A DNA stretch of 11,974 nucleotides from Acidimicrobiaceae bacterium (GCA_030838245.1 JAUTXB010000183.1:1-11974); one strand, 5' to 3'; positions 1-7,331 are shown, counted from the stretch's first letter. The notes: generated by a model from the letters alone, not told the origin. Numbers and translations: made by a program.

Positions 1-225
1 GAGGGGACCCAAGCGGTCCTCGAGCGACAGGCCCCGGGCTTGGCCGAAGCCATGCGGGCGGTCAATCCGCTCGGCCGCCTTACCCGAGGATCGGCGGGAA
101 CCGTGGGCCAATGCATCGTGGTCAACCTGCCGGGATCTGTGGCCGGGGCGGTTGAGTGCCTCGAAGCGGTGATCGACGTCCTTCCTCACGCGCTCGAGCT
201 CCTGACCGGCGGTTCTCCCCACTGA
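1..225 (+). CDS. mogA: MogA/MoaB-family molybdenum cofactor biosynthesis protein, C-terminal part (5' end outside window)
   Basis: The reading frame is open from base 1 to a TGA at 223-225 and gives 74 residues, the C-terminal part of a MogA/MoaB protein. The family binds molybdopterin and, in MogA, adenylylates it before metal insertion in the cytoplasm. The diagnostic parts visible are APGLAEAMR near the start, then LTRGSAGTVG, VNLPGS (the conserved family motif) and VLPHALELL at the end. The segment between the AMR helix and LTRG is a few residues shorter than I expect for the family. The upstream half with the GGT/GxS-type motifs is outside the window, so MogA and MoaB cannot be told apart. 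The gene faces moaC; the two stop codons touch (TGA on plus, TAG on minus) with no base between, and no terminator hairpin is visible. Confidence 0.85.
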   Translation, partial: EGTQAVLERQAPGLAEAMRAVNPLGRLTRGSAGTVGQCIVVNLPGSVAGAVECLEAVIDVLPHALELLTGGSPH

Positions 226-735
226 CTACCGATCCGACGCCGGCAGGCTCGATCCGTCAGCCGAGCGCTCCCACCGACCCGAGCGACCCCCCACCTTCAA
301 CCACAGGGCCACCTCGTCGAGGTACGCCGCCGGGTCCCCTGGGCTGAGCGCACAGACAATGCTCAGACCGGCCACCGTGCATGCGGTGAGGGCCTCCATC
401 TCGACTCCGGTTCGATCCACCACCTCGGTCATGGCCGAGATGTCGACCCTTCTCTCGCCCGGAACCACTGCAACCTGCACGTCCGTGAGTCGGATCGGAT
501 GGCACAGGGGAAGCAGCACAGACGTCTGCTTGGCGGCCTGGATCCCGGCCACCCGAGCCGCCTGTATTGGATCGAGATCGCCCGGCCGCATCGCCAGTGC
601 CTCGCACACGTCCAACGTCGTGCGAACGGTGGCGCGGGCAACAGCCCGACGAGCCGTCGGCTCCTTGCCGGTGATGTCGATCATCCAGGCGCGGCCGTGC
701 TCGTCGAGGTGCGGGAATTCGGGGTGGCCGGTCAC
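226..735 (-). CDS. moaC: MoaC-family cyclic pyranopterin monophosphate synthase, divergent active site
   Basis: A 169-residue protein, the usual MoaC length. MoaC turns 3',8-cyclo-7,8-dihydro-GTP into cyclic pyranopterin monophosphate, the second step of molybdenum cofactor synthesis. Family marks seen: MIDITGKEPTARRAVAR (18-34), ARVAGIQAAK (60-69), LLPLCHPIRL (74-83, with the catalytic His79), TGVEMEALTA (109-118, Glu112 and Glu114) and KVGGRSG (147-153). The GTG start at 735 overlaps the mobA TGA as GTGA, so the genes are probably translationally coupled; an in-frame extension further upstream runs through mobA and is not needed. Oddity: where E. coli MoaC has the YDMCKA stretch with Asp128 and Lys131, this protein reads VCALSP, so these are Cys128 and Ser131, and the Lys51 region (KGD) is PGD. 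Family membership is firm; normal activity is doubtful. Confidence 0.88.
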   Translation of the reverse strand: MTGHPEFPHLDEHGRAWMIDITGKEPTARRAVARATVRTTLDVCEALAMRPGDLDPIQAARVAGIQAAKQTSVLLPLCHPIRLTDVQVAVVPGERRVDISAMTEVVDRTGVEMEALTACTVAGLSIVCALSPGDPAAYLDEVALWLKVGGRSGRWERSADGSSLPASDR

Positions 736-1349
736 CGATCGCCTTCTCCTGGATCGACAGCAGCCGAACCGGCGTGCACCATGAGCCGGGCCAGGTCCGC
801 CGGGGTGTCGACGTCGGCGAAGCACCGTTGGTCGACGATCTCGGACCACACGTCGGGTCCGAGCCATGTCACCGGGGTGGTGTCGAGCAGCGCCATGAGC
901 GAGCGCCGGCCCTCGTCGACCAGCGTCCGGCATTGGTCAAGGGAAGCCGCACCGAAGCGTGCGCATAGCGGTTGGGGGCGGCCGCCGACCACGGGCACGA
1001 CGGTGCCCTCCCCCGGCGCTCGGGCCAACAGTTCGAGCAACGGCACCGAAATTGCAGGAAGGTCGCAGGCCAGGACGAGCACAGGCCCGCAATGGCCCCG
1101 GGCAGCCAGTGCCGCCCAGCCTGTGGCCAGCGCAGCAAGGGGGCCGGCACCGGGACGCTCGTCAGGGACGGCGGTGAGCCCCGAGGTGCCGGGTCCGACC
1201 TCGAGCACGGGATCGGCCACCTCGGCCAATCGGGACGCCACCGTCTGGGCGCACGTCCGCCCGTCTCCCAGGACGATGGACGCCTTGTCCCGCCCCATCC
1301 GCCGGCTGGCACCACCGGTGAGCACCAAGCCGGCAATCGGCACGCCCAT
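732..1349 (-). CDS. mobA: MobA-like molybdenum cofactor guanylyltransferase
   Basis: A 205-residue NTP-transferase of MobA size. MobA couples GMP from GTP to Mo-molybdopterin to make the bis-MGD cofactor of DMSO-reductase-family enzymes. The N-terminal nucleotide-binding signature LTGGASRRMGRDKA lies at 10-23, PGAGPLAAL at 66-74, the metal-binding CDLP at 95-98, RPQPLCARF at 124-132 and FADVDTPADL at 177-186, all in MobA order. The frame stays open far upstream but family similarity begins only at this ATG. An alternative GTG at 1343, with AAGGA five bases ahead of it, is equally credible and removes two residues. The gene is first of a minus-strand pair with moaC (GTGA overlap) and is divergent from the molybdate transporter operon. 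A related MobA-like transferase (for example MocA, making the CTP form) is possible, but the GTP-type signature and context favour MobA. Confidence 0.85.
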   Translation of the reverse strand: MGVPIAGLVLTGGASRRMGRDKASIVLGDGRTCAQTVASRLAEVADPVLEVGPGTSGLTAVPDERPGAGPLAALATGWAALAARGHCGPVLVLACDLPAISVPLLELLARAPGEGTVVPVVGGRPQPLCARFGAASLDQCRTLVDEGRRSLMALLDTTPVTWLGPDVWSEIVDQRCFADVDTPADLARLMVHAGSAAVDPGEGDR

Positions 1350-1713
1350 CCTTGGACCCGCCGTCCCGCCCGCATCGCTGCTGTTTCGGCCGATGGCCTG
1401 ACCTCCTCGTCCTCGAACCAGCCGTCCAAACCGTTTGGTCCTGCCTGGATACACCGCGGCTGGTGGGCCATCCACGATATAGACACGGTCGGCTCCTGGA
1501 CAGACCACCAATTCGAGCGTCGGTGTTGGTTGGAGCTGGCAGACGAGGAGCGGGGGAATGCCGTACAGCGCCTGTCCGACCTGGCGACAAAGCGGAACGT
1601 CACCCGCCGCCAAGTATCTCCTCAGGACAAATGCGCCACTTATAGGGAACAGGCGGTGCAGATTCGAGTCAATAGGATCCTTTTTGCCGCAAACGCTTGG
1701 TAGGATTCGGGCC
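1350..1713. other. Gene-free divergent region between mobA and modA
   Basis: This 364-base stretch has no supportable gene; the open frames here are extensions or shadows of mobA and modA and show no family similarity. The part nearest modA (about 1600-1713) is less GC-rich and has two TAGGAT hexamers (1673-1678 and 1701-1706), a T-run at 1681-1685, and a TATAGG at 1641-1646, so it is where modA promoter elements are expected. I looked for an E. coli-like ModE palindrome and for a molybdenum-cofactor riboswitch fold and recognised neither. It must also contain the mobA-moaC promoter, for which no convincing -10 is visible near 1349. Confidence 0.6.
1701..1706 (+). promoter_or_regulatory. Candidate -10 hexamer (TAGGAT) for leaderless modA
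   Basis: TAGGAT fits the actinobacterial TANNNT -10 pattern and ends 7 nt before the modA GTG at 1714, so transcription would start at or next to the start codon. There is no Shine-Dalgarno sequence before this GTG, which supports leaderless translation. A standard -35 at 16-18 bp is not clear (TTGCCG at 1684-1689 is too close). The next TAGGAT, at 1673-1678, is an alternative. Confidence 0.5.
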
Positions 1714-2640
1714 GTGACGCCGAACGGGAGGGTCAGGCTCCCCAGGCGAGCCCGCTGGCTTCGCCCCGCGTACCCAATCGTCGTGGCCGTGTGCCTGCTC
1801 ATCGCGGCGCCGGCCTTCGCCGGCAGCTCGACGGCATCGACCACTCGGCCGGCCGGGCCGGTGAACGTGCTGTACGCCGGGTCCCTGGTGCAGACCATGG
1901 AACAGGTCATCGGCCCTCGGTTCAACGGCGCGAGCGGCTATACGTTCACCGGGTTCTCAGCCGGCTCCGATGCGCTCGCCACCCAGATCAAAGACGGGGT
2001 GCAAAAGGGCGACGTGTTCATCAGCGCCAGTCCCGCTGTGAACGAAAAACTGCAGGGCAGGGCCAACGGGAACTGGGTCTCCTGGTACATCACCTTCGCT
2101 ACCGCCCCGTTGGTCATCGGCTACAACCCGAACAGCAAATTCGCCCATGATCTGAAAACCAAGCCTTGGCCCGACGTGGTCGTCGAGCCGGGGTTCCTGT
2201 TGGGTCGGACCGACCCGGCGACCGACCCCAAGGGCAAACTCGCCGTCACCGCACTGGATCAGGCGGCCACGCGCTACAAGCTGCCCGCGTTGGCTCAGCT
2301 GGCCACCACCAATACCGGGGAGTTCCCTGAGGAGACCCTGGTCGGGCGGCTCCAGGCCGGCCAGCTCGATGCCGGCTTCTTCTACTTGGCCGAGGCCAAG
2401 GCGGCCGGCATCCCGACGATCTCGTTGGGCCCGATCAAATTGGCCGCGACCTACACGGTGACCGTGCTCAACCGCGCTCCTGACCGGGCCGCGGCCATTG
2501 CCTTCGTTTCCTACCTGGTGGGCAAGCAGGGGCGGACCGCTCTCGCCGCTCAGGGGTTCAAGCTGGTCAAACCGCCCACGGTGCATGGGTCGAAGGGCAA
2601 GGTTCCTGTCTCCCTCCGTCCGACCAGTACCTCCGGGTGA
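1714..2640 (+). CDS. modA: Molybdate/tungstate ABC transporter substrate-binding protein (WtpA/ModA-like)
   Basis: A 308-residue exported solute-binding protein. Residues 8-20 are basic, followed by a hydrophobic core (about 20-35) ending in APAFA-GS, a plausible signal peptidase I site; there is no lipobox Cys with small residues before it, so no lipid anchor is evident. The mature part resembles the WtpA/archaeal ModA branch rather than E. coli ModA: VNVLYAGSLV at 50-59, GFSAGSDALATQI at 80-92, KGDVFISAS at 98-106, WYITFATAPLVIGYNP at 124-139, GRTDPATDPKG at 164-174 and AGQLDAGFFYLAEAKAAGIP at 215-234. It would capture molybdate or tungstate outside the membrane and hand it to ModBC. The frame is open upstream to 1558, but the signal peptide, the TAGGAT hexamer and the start of similarity point to GTG 1714. 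The stop overlaps the next start as GTGA. Molybdate versus tungstate preference cannot be decided; cofactor neighbours favour molybdate. Confidence 0.85.
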   Translation: MTPNGRVRLPRRARWLRPAYPIVVAVCLLIAAPAFAGSSTASTTRPAGPVNVLYAGSLVQTMEQVIGPRFNGASGYTFTGFSAGSDALATQIKDGVQKGDVFISASPAVNEKLQGRANGNWVSWYITFATAPLVIGYNPNSKFAHDLKTKPWPDVVVEPGFLLGRTDPATDPKGKLAVTALDQAATRYKLPALAQLATTNTGEFPEETLVGRLQAGQLDAGFFYLAEAKAAGIPTISLGPIKLAATYTVTVLNRAPDRAAAIAFVSYLVGKQGRTALAAQGFKLVKPPTVHGSKGKVPVSLRPTSTSG

Positions 2641-4481
2641 GCCTCTCGACCCTCCGGAGCCCGCTGCCCTGGCTGGGTGCCCTCCTGGTGCTCTACCTGG
2701 TCGTGCCCATCGCCGCATTCGGCGCACGCATCGGCGGATCGGCCAACCCCGGGTTCTCGACCCCCGGGCTCTTGTCCGCCCTCTACGTCTCGGTAGCCAC
2801 GGCGAGCATCTCGATGGCCATCGTCGCCGTGTTTGGCATCCCCCTGGCCTACGTCCTGGCCCGGTCCCACGGCCGGCTGGCCTCCATCGTCGGCTTGCTG
2901 GTGCAGCTGCCCCTGGCCCTACCTCCCCTGATCAGCGGCGTGCTCCTCATATACGTCATCGGGCCGTACACCACGATCGGGACGGCGTTCGGCGGCCACC
3001 TCACCGACTCGATGATCGGGATCGTCCTGGCTCAGACCTTCGTCAGTGCCCCGTTCGTGATCGTGGCCGCCCGCGCCGGGTTTGCCACCATCGATCCCGA
3101 GCTAGCCGACCTGGCCACCACGCTCGGCCATCGGGAGGCGTCACGCTTCTGGCGGGTGAGCCTCCCGTTGGCCGGTCCCGGGGTCCGAGCCGGGCTCGTC
3201 CTCGGTTGGCTGCGGGCCTTTGGCGAGTACGGGGCCATCGTCATCCTGGCGTACCACCCGAGCGCGCTGACCGTGTTCACCTACAACCAGTTCAGCGGTG
3301 CTGGGATCACCACCACCGAGGCACCCACTGCCCTGGCCTTGGGCGTGGCCGTGGTGGTAGCGATCATCGCTGCCCTCGGCGCCCGACTGCACCCGTTCCG
3401 CCGGCACCGGGGTGCCGTTCCCCTCTGTGCCCCCGAGCCGCCCACGGTCGGCCGCCCCGCGCCGGTCGGCTTCGATCTCGACGTTCGCCTGGGTGCCTTC
3501 CACCTCCGTTTGGCCCACGTCGCCGACAGCGCCTGCCTGGCCATTCTGGGCGCATCCGGCTCGGGCAAGACCATCACCTTGCAGTGCCTGGCCGGACTCC
3601 GCGGCGCCCGGCCTGGGCCGGTGAGCTACGGGGCGCGTGCCGTACAGGACACTCCCCCCGAGGAGCGGGGCATCGGGTATGTCCCCCAGGGCTCACCGCT
3701 CTTCCCTCACCTGACCGTCCGCCAACAGGTCCTGTTCGGCAGGGACGCCGACGAGGCGCTGGCCTCGTACTGGCTCGATCGACTGGGCATCGGCGGTCTG
3801 GAAGACCGCCTCCCGCACCAGCTCTCGGGCGGCCAACGCCAGCGGGTCGCCCTGGTCCAGGCGCTGTGCCGTCGGCCCGAAGTCTTGTTGCTCGACGAGC
3901 CCTTCTCCGCACTGGATGCGCCCGTCCGCGAAGCCCTCCGCTTCGACCTGCGCCGGCTGCAGCGCGAAGCAGGCCTGTCCACCGTGCTGGTGACCCATGA
4001 CCCCGAAGAAGCAGCCCTTCTGGCCGAAGAGGTCATCGTGCTCGGACACGGACAGGTCCTACACGCCGGCAAGTGCGTAGACGTCATGACCCATCCGGCC
4101 AGCGCCGAGGTCGCCCGGCTGGTTGGCATCCAAAACGTGCACCCGGGTCGCGTCGAGTCACACGGGGTGGTCCGGGCCGGCGGAGTCGATCTCGCCTTGG
4201 ACAGCGGCGTACTGGCGTCGGGAACCGAGGTCCTCTGGTGCGTCCGCCCCGAGGAGGTACGGCTGTCCGACGTCGGGTCCTACCCCGCCACCGTCACCGA
4301 CGCGGCCATCCTCGGCGCGGTTGTCGAGTACGTCGTCCGTTTCGATCAGGCCGGACCGGAGCTTCGCGCTCGAGCATCACGCTCGACCATGTTCGCTCCA
4401 GGAACGCGCTGTGGTGTCGACATCCCGTCGGAAGCTGTGACGCTCTGGGCCAAGGATCGACTCACTGCGGATCAGGGGTGA
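2637..4481 (+). CDS. modBC: Fused molybdate ABC transporter permease-ATPase (ModB-ModC fusion with TOBE-like C-terminus)
   Basis: One 614-residue polypeptide combines the membrane and ATPase halves of a molybdate/tungstate importer. Residues 1-255 form a ModB-type permease with about five or six hydrophobic segments (12-29, 46-75, 83-110, 125-147, 184-206, 232-249) and the cytoplasmic coupling loop DLATTLGHREASRFWRVSLP at 158-177. After a Pro-rich linker (255-280) the ATPase has Walker A GASGSGKT (305-312), Q-loop Gln351, signature LSGGQ (396-400), Walker B VLLLDEP (416-422), SALD (424-427) and the switch His454 in VTHD. Residues about 495-605 match a degenerate TOBE region (IQNVHPGRV at 498-506). 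Translation starts at GTG 2637 inside the modA stop (GTGA). Because ModB and ModC each normally dimerise, two copies of this protein would give a complete transporter. The frame is continuous with no sign of a sequencing join. It ends 17 bases before the oppositely oriented regulator. Confidence 0.9.
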   Translation: MSLSTLRSPLPWLGALLVLYLVVPIAAFGARIGGSANPGFSTPGLLSALYVSVATASISMAIVAVFGIPLAYVLARSHGRLASIVGLLVQLPLALPPLISGVLLIYVIGPYTTIGTAFGGHLTDSMIGIVLAQTFVSAPFVIVAARAGFATIDPELADLATTLGHREASRFWRVSLPLAGPGVRAGLVLGWLRAFGEYGAIVILAYHPSALTVFTYNQFSGAGITTTEAPTALALGVAVVVAIIAALGARLHPFRRHRGAVPLCAPEPPTVGRPAPVGFDLDVRLGAFHLRLAHVADSACLAILGASGSGKTITLQCLAGLRGARPGPVSYGARAVQDTPPEERGIGYVPQGSPLFPHLTVRQQVLFGRDADEALASYWLDRLGIGGLEDRLPHQLSGGQRQRVALVQALCRRPEVLLLDEPFSALDAPVREALRFDLRRLQREAGLSTVLVTHDPEEAALLAEEVIVLGHGQVLHAGKCVDVMTHPASAEVARLVGIQNVHPGRVESHGVVRAGGVDLALDSGVLASGTEVLWCVRPEEVRLSDVGSYPATVTDAAILGAVVEYVVRFDQAGPELRARASRSTMFAPGTRCGVDIPSEAVTLWAKDRLTADQG

Positions 4482-4498
4482 GCTCGGCCGTTGGCTCG

Positions 4499-4900
4499 TC
4501 ACCCGTCGACGGCCAGCTCGATTCCCACATTGGTTGCCTTGACCACAGCCTCGGCCAGCATCCCGGGAGCCAGACCCAGTTCGTCGACGGCTTCCCTCGT
4601 CACCAGGGCCACAAACCGGTGGGGACCGGCTTGGATATCGACCTGCGCGGCCACGGTGTCGGCCACCACCTTGGTGATGATCCCGGGAAATCGATTGCGG
4701 GCGGACTGTCCGCCGATGGCCGCAGGGTCCCGTGTCCCGGCCACCTCCACGGCCAGACGGGCCAGATCGGCCCCGTCGACGGCCCGACGGTTTCCCTCCG
4801 ATGGAACGGTCTTCACCCGCCCGGCATCCGCCCATCGCCGCATCGTGTCCGTGCTGACCCCGAGCAACTCCGCGGCCTGTCCGATCCGGTAGGCGGGCAC
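4499..4900 (-). CDS. HTH-TOBE (Mop) molybdate-responsive regulator, ModE-like in role
   Basis: A 133-residue protein with two recognisable parts. Residues 4-50 form a MerR/excisionase-type helix-turn-helix (YRIGQAAELLGVSTDTMRRW, then NRRAVDGADLARLA). Residues 66-130 form a Mop/TOBE molybdate-binding domain, beginning SARNRFPGIITKV and including VALVTREAVDELGLAPG and VVKATNVGIEL. Families of this build bind oxyanions through the TOBE part and DNA through the HTH; it probably adjusts modA-modBC expression to molybdate supply, though the regulated promoter is not shown by the sequence. It is unlike E. coli ModE, which has a winged helix and two Mop domains. The GTG start at 4900 has no Shine-Dalgarno sequence but a TAGCTT 6 nt ahead. 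It converges on modBC and lies 28 bases downstream of the phosphatase gene on the same strand, so read-through from that gene is possible. Confidence 0.85.
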   Translation of the reverse strand: MPAYRIGQAAELLGVSTDTMRRWADAGRVKTVPSEGNRRAVDGADLARLAVEVAGTRDPAAIGGQSARNRFPGIITKVVADTVAAQVDIQAGPHRFVALVTREAVDELGLAPGMLAEAVVKATNVGIELAVDG

Positions 4901-4906
4901 GCCACC

Positions 4907-4912
4907 AAGCTA
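4907..4912 (-). promoter_or_regulatory. Candidate -10 hexamer (TAGCTT) for leaderless HTH-TOBE gene
   Basis: On the minus strand TAGCTT is followed by six bases (GGTGGC) and then the GTG start at 4900. It fits TANNNT at leaderless spacing and no purine-rich ribosome site is present. It sits in the 28-base gap after the phosphatase gene; a -35 would fall inside the end of that gene, and I see no close match to TTGACA there. Confidence 0.45.
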
Positions 4913-4928
4913 GCCCTGCGGGGCAGCG

Positions 4929-7319
4929 TCAGGAGTGGGGTACTGGGTCCACGGCCAGAGCAAGGAGGGCTACGTCATCGACCCGCTCCATGGTGAGCGC
5001 GTCGATGACCCGCTGACAGACCTCCTGGGGCTGCACCTCCCCGTCGGCGACGGCTCGGGCGAGACGATCCATGCTCACCTCCGCCCCGACCCCTCGGTCA
5101 TCGATGACCCCATCCGTGTAGAGGAGGAGGACCTGCCCGGGTCGGAGGTGGCCGCGCCACTGGGTGGCCTCGGTCTCGGGCGCACCGAACGGTGTGCCCG
5201 GCCTCACGGGCAGGTACCGGGCCCCTCCGGCTTCGGCCATGAGCGGAGGATGGTGGCCGGCCGAAGCCAGGAGCAATTCGCCGGTGCTCGGATCGAGCTC
5301 ACCGAACAGGCCGGTGGCCATTCGCTCGAAGCCGAGCAGGTCCCAACTCCATCTCAGTGCGGCAACCAGCTCTCCGGGTGTGCGGACCTGACCGGCCAGA
5401 GCCCTCGCCGCGCTCCGCAGCTGGCCCATCATGGCCGCAGCCGACCGGTCATGACCGGCGACATCACCAATCATGAACCCGAGGCGTTGGCTCGGCAGGA
5501 CAACCAGGTCGTAGAAGTCGCCACCCACATCGAGCCCACGAGTACTGGGTAGGTATCGGGTTGCCGTTCGGACGCCGGGTACCTCGGCTCGTCCGTGCGG
5601 GAGCAGGCTCTCTTGGAGGACATGGGCCGTGTGATCGGCCAGCTCGAAGCGTTGCGCGTTGGCCACCACTGCGGCCACTTGTTGGGCCAGCTCCTGGGCA
5701 AAGGCCACATCCTGAACACCGAAGCTCCGAGTACCCGACACGAAGGTGATGCTTCCGATCACGTCTCCGTCGGCGGCCAAAGGCACAGTCAAATATGAGC
5801 GGAAGCCCAAGGCTTTGGTGAGCAAGAAGTGCTGTTCGTCGTGGGTGGTGGCCCGCAAGAAGTCATCGCTCATCTGACCGGACCAGCTGGGCCTGCCCGT
5901 GTGGACCACCCCGGCGGCCGGATGCCTTCCCTGGGTGTCGGGCGGGTACTTGTTTCGCAGTTCGTCGGCCAGATGCTGCCGAGTCGGATCGCGATGCCGG
6001 GCCACCATGCGCTCCAGGCCGCCATCGTCAGAGAGCACGTCAATGAGGCAGAGATCCCCAAGTGCCGCCAATGCCAGGGTGGCCAAACGATCGAGGGCCT
6101 CCTGGAAGTCGGGGGCCTCGGCCATCACCTTGGCCGCCCGGGCCAGAAAGGCGCTGATGGTGGCCAGCTTCTCCAACTCTTCGTAGATGCGAGCCTTATC
6201 GATGGCCTGGGACGCCTGGTCGACCACCGTGGCGAGGAATTCACGCTCTTCGAGGTCAAAACGATGGGCACCCGGGTAGCTGAGCGCCAAGACGCCGACG
6301 CACTCCTCTTTGATCGAAAGGGGTAGCACGGCAAACGCCGTCTGGGCCACGCGCCGGGCCGACCAGGCGGCGAAATCCGTCTCTCCGTCTTTGGCCGAAG
6401 ACACATAGGCCGGCTCGTTCGTTCGGGCCACAACGGCAACGGGCAGGTCGCTGTCCATGGCGATCTCGTCGAATTCCCCGCTCCCCAACGGCTCCTCCGT
6501 CGTGCGAACCAAACGCGCCGGGTCATCGTGCACCAGCCAGACGTCCGCCCGTTCAACCTCGCCCATCGGTCCTTTGGAGCTCATGGCTCCAGCGAGAACA
6601 GTGACCACTTCCGCCGGGGAGGAGGCCCCGGCCAGCAACGAGGTGATGTTCTGCAACCGACCCAGGCGATCGGCAACCTGCTCTGCCCGGAGACGGGCGA
6701 TGCGTTCCGTCTCGAAGAGCCGGACTCGGCTCAGCGCACCGGCCATGCGGTCGGCCACGTGCTCGAGCATCCGGGCATCCATGGCGGTGAATTGGTCCAC
6801 CCGGTGGCTCCCGGCGTGCAGCACACCCAGCACTCGATCATCCAAGAGGATGGGCACAGCCACCACCGACCGCATGCCGCTTTCCCGCAAGAGGGGTGAG
6901 ACCAGCTGGACGGTGGACAGATCGCTTACCACCATGGGCTCCCGACTGGCCAGCACTCGACCGGCCATGCCTTCACCGGCGCGGATCCGAAGGTCCAAGG
7001 AGACCGCTTCATCGAGTCCCACCGAAACCCGGGCGACGAGCTCATCCTCGTCGTCGTTGGCCAGCAACACCGAGACGGCGTCCGTGCCCAATGCCTCACG
7101 CATGGTGACCAAGGCGTGCTGGAACAGCTCATCCAGAGAATTGCGGGTCAGAATGGTGTCGGCAGCGGCACCGAGCTCATACCACCAGCGCGCCACCGAC
7201 TCGCCCACCGCCCGACCGGCCTGCTCGGCGGCAACCAGCGTCTCGAATTCGTTCCGGGCTGGCCGCTCGTGGGGGTCGGGCGCTTGGCCACCACCGGGCG
7301 ACTGGACGGAGTTCACCAC
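4929..7319 (-). CDS. Triple-GAF sensor with RsbU/SpoIIE-type PP2C serine phosphatase
   Basis: A 796-residue soluble protein without membrane segments. Three GAF-like domains are seen at about 60-205 (AGEGMAGRVLASREPMVVSD, then SVVAVPILLDDRVLGVLHAG), 222-378 (FAVLPLSIKEECVGVLALS) and 385-555 (SYLTVPLAADGDVIGSITF), joined by helices. The C-terminal PP2C/SpoIIE phosphatase spans about 565-790 with its metal motifs in order: HVLQESLLP (566-574), VGGDFYDL (598-605), GDVAGH (618-623), SAGHHPP (686-692), LLYTDGV (732-738) and DDVALLAL (781-788). RsbU-type enzymes dephosphorylate anti-anti-sigma factors and so release alternative sigma factors; the GAF domains would sense an unknown small molecule or redox signal. 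No RsbV/RsbW-like partner lies in the window. The start is GTG 7319 (a second GTG follows at 7316) with TAGGCT 6 nt upstream and no ribosome site. Confidence 0.9.
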   Translation of the reverse strand: MVNSVQSPGGGQAPDPHERPARNEFETLVAAEQAGRAVGESVARWWYELGAAADTILTRNSLDELFQHALVTMREALGTDAVSVLLANDDEDELVARVSVGLDEAVSLDLRIRAGEGMAGRVLASREPMVVSDLSTVQLVSPLLRESGMRSVVAVPILLDDRVLGVLHAGSHRVDQFTAMDARMLEHVADRMAGALSRVRLFETERIARLRAEQVADRLGRLQNITSLLAGASSPAEVVTVLAGAMSSKGPMGEVERADVWLVHDDPARLVRTTEEPLGSGEFDEIAMDSDLPVAVVARTNEPAYVSSAKDGETDFAAWSARRVAQTAFAVLPLSIKEECVGVLALSYPGAHRFDLEEREFLATVVDQASQAIDKARIYEELEKLATISAFLARAAKVMAEAPDFQEALDRLATLALAALGDLCLIDVLSDDGGLERMVARHRDPTRQHLADELRNKYPPDTQGRHPAAGVVHTGRPSWSGQMSDDFLRATTHDEQHFLLTKALGFRSYLTVPLAADGDVIGSITFVSGTRSFGVQDVAFAQELAQQVAAVVANAQRFELADHTAHVLQESLLPHGRAEVPGVRTATRYLPSTRGLDVGGDFYDLVVLPSQRLGFMIGDVAGHDRSAAAMMGQLRSAARALAGQVRTPGELVAALRWSWDLLGFERMATGLFGELDPSTGELLLASAGHHPPLMAEAGGARYLPVRPGTPFGAPETEATQWRGHLRPGQVLLLYTDGVIDDRGVGAEVSMDRLARAVADGEVQPQEVCQRVIDALTMERVDDVALLALAVDPVPHS

Positions 7320-7325
7320 GGAGCA

Positions 7326-7331
7326 AGCCTA
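7326..7331 (-). promoter_or_regulatory. Candidate -10 hexamer (TAGGCT) for leaderless phosphatase gene
   Basis: On the minus strand TAGGCT is followed by TGCTCC and then GTG 7319. The 6-nt spacing suits leaderless transcription, and the GTG lacks a Shine-Dalgarno sequence. No good -35 is evident in the GC-rich DNA upstream. Confidence 0.4.

Noticed and set aside
736..933. N-terminal extension of moaC into mobA
   Set aside because: The added residues are Arg-rich and out of frame with mobA; the GTG at 735 overlapping the mobA stop is a normal coupled start and matches family length.
1600..1713. Possible molybdenum-cofactor riboswitch or E. coli-like ModE site before modA
   Set aside because: I could not assemble the riboswitch stems or a convincing ModE palindrome; the apparent leaderless start of modA also leaves no room for a riboswitch leader.
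1350..1925. Upstream extension of mobA to about 390 residues
   Set aside because: It would run through modA on the opposite strand and has no similarity; the nucleotide-binding signature of MobA begins about 10 residues after the chosen start.
2498..4000. Long plus-strand frame (500 codons) overlapping modBC in another frame
   Set aside because: Composition is Arg/Pro/Gly-rich with no domain; modBC in the correct frame has every ABC transporter motif.
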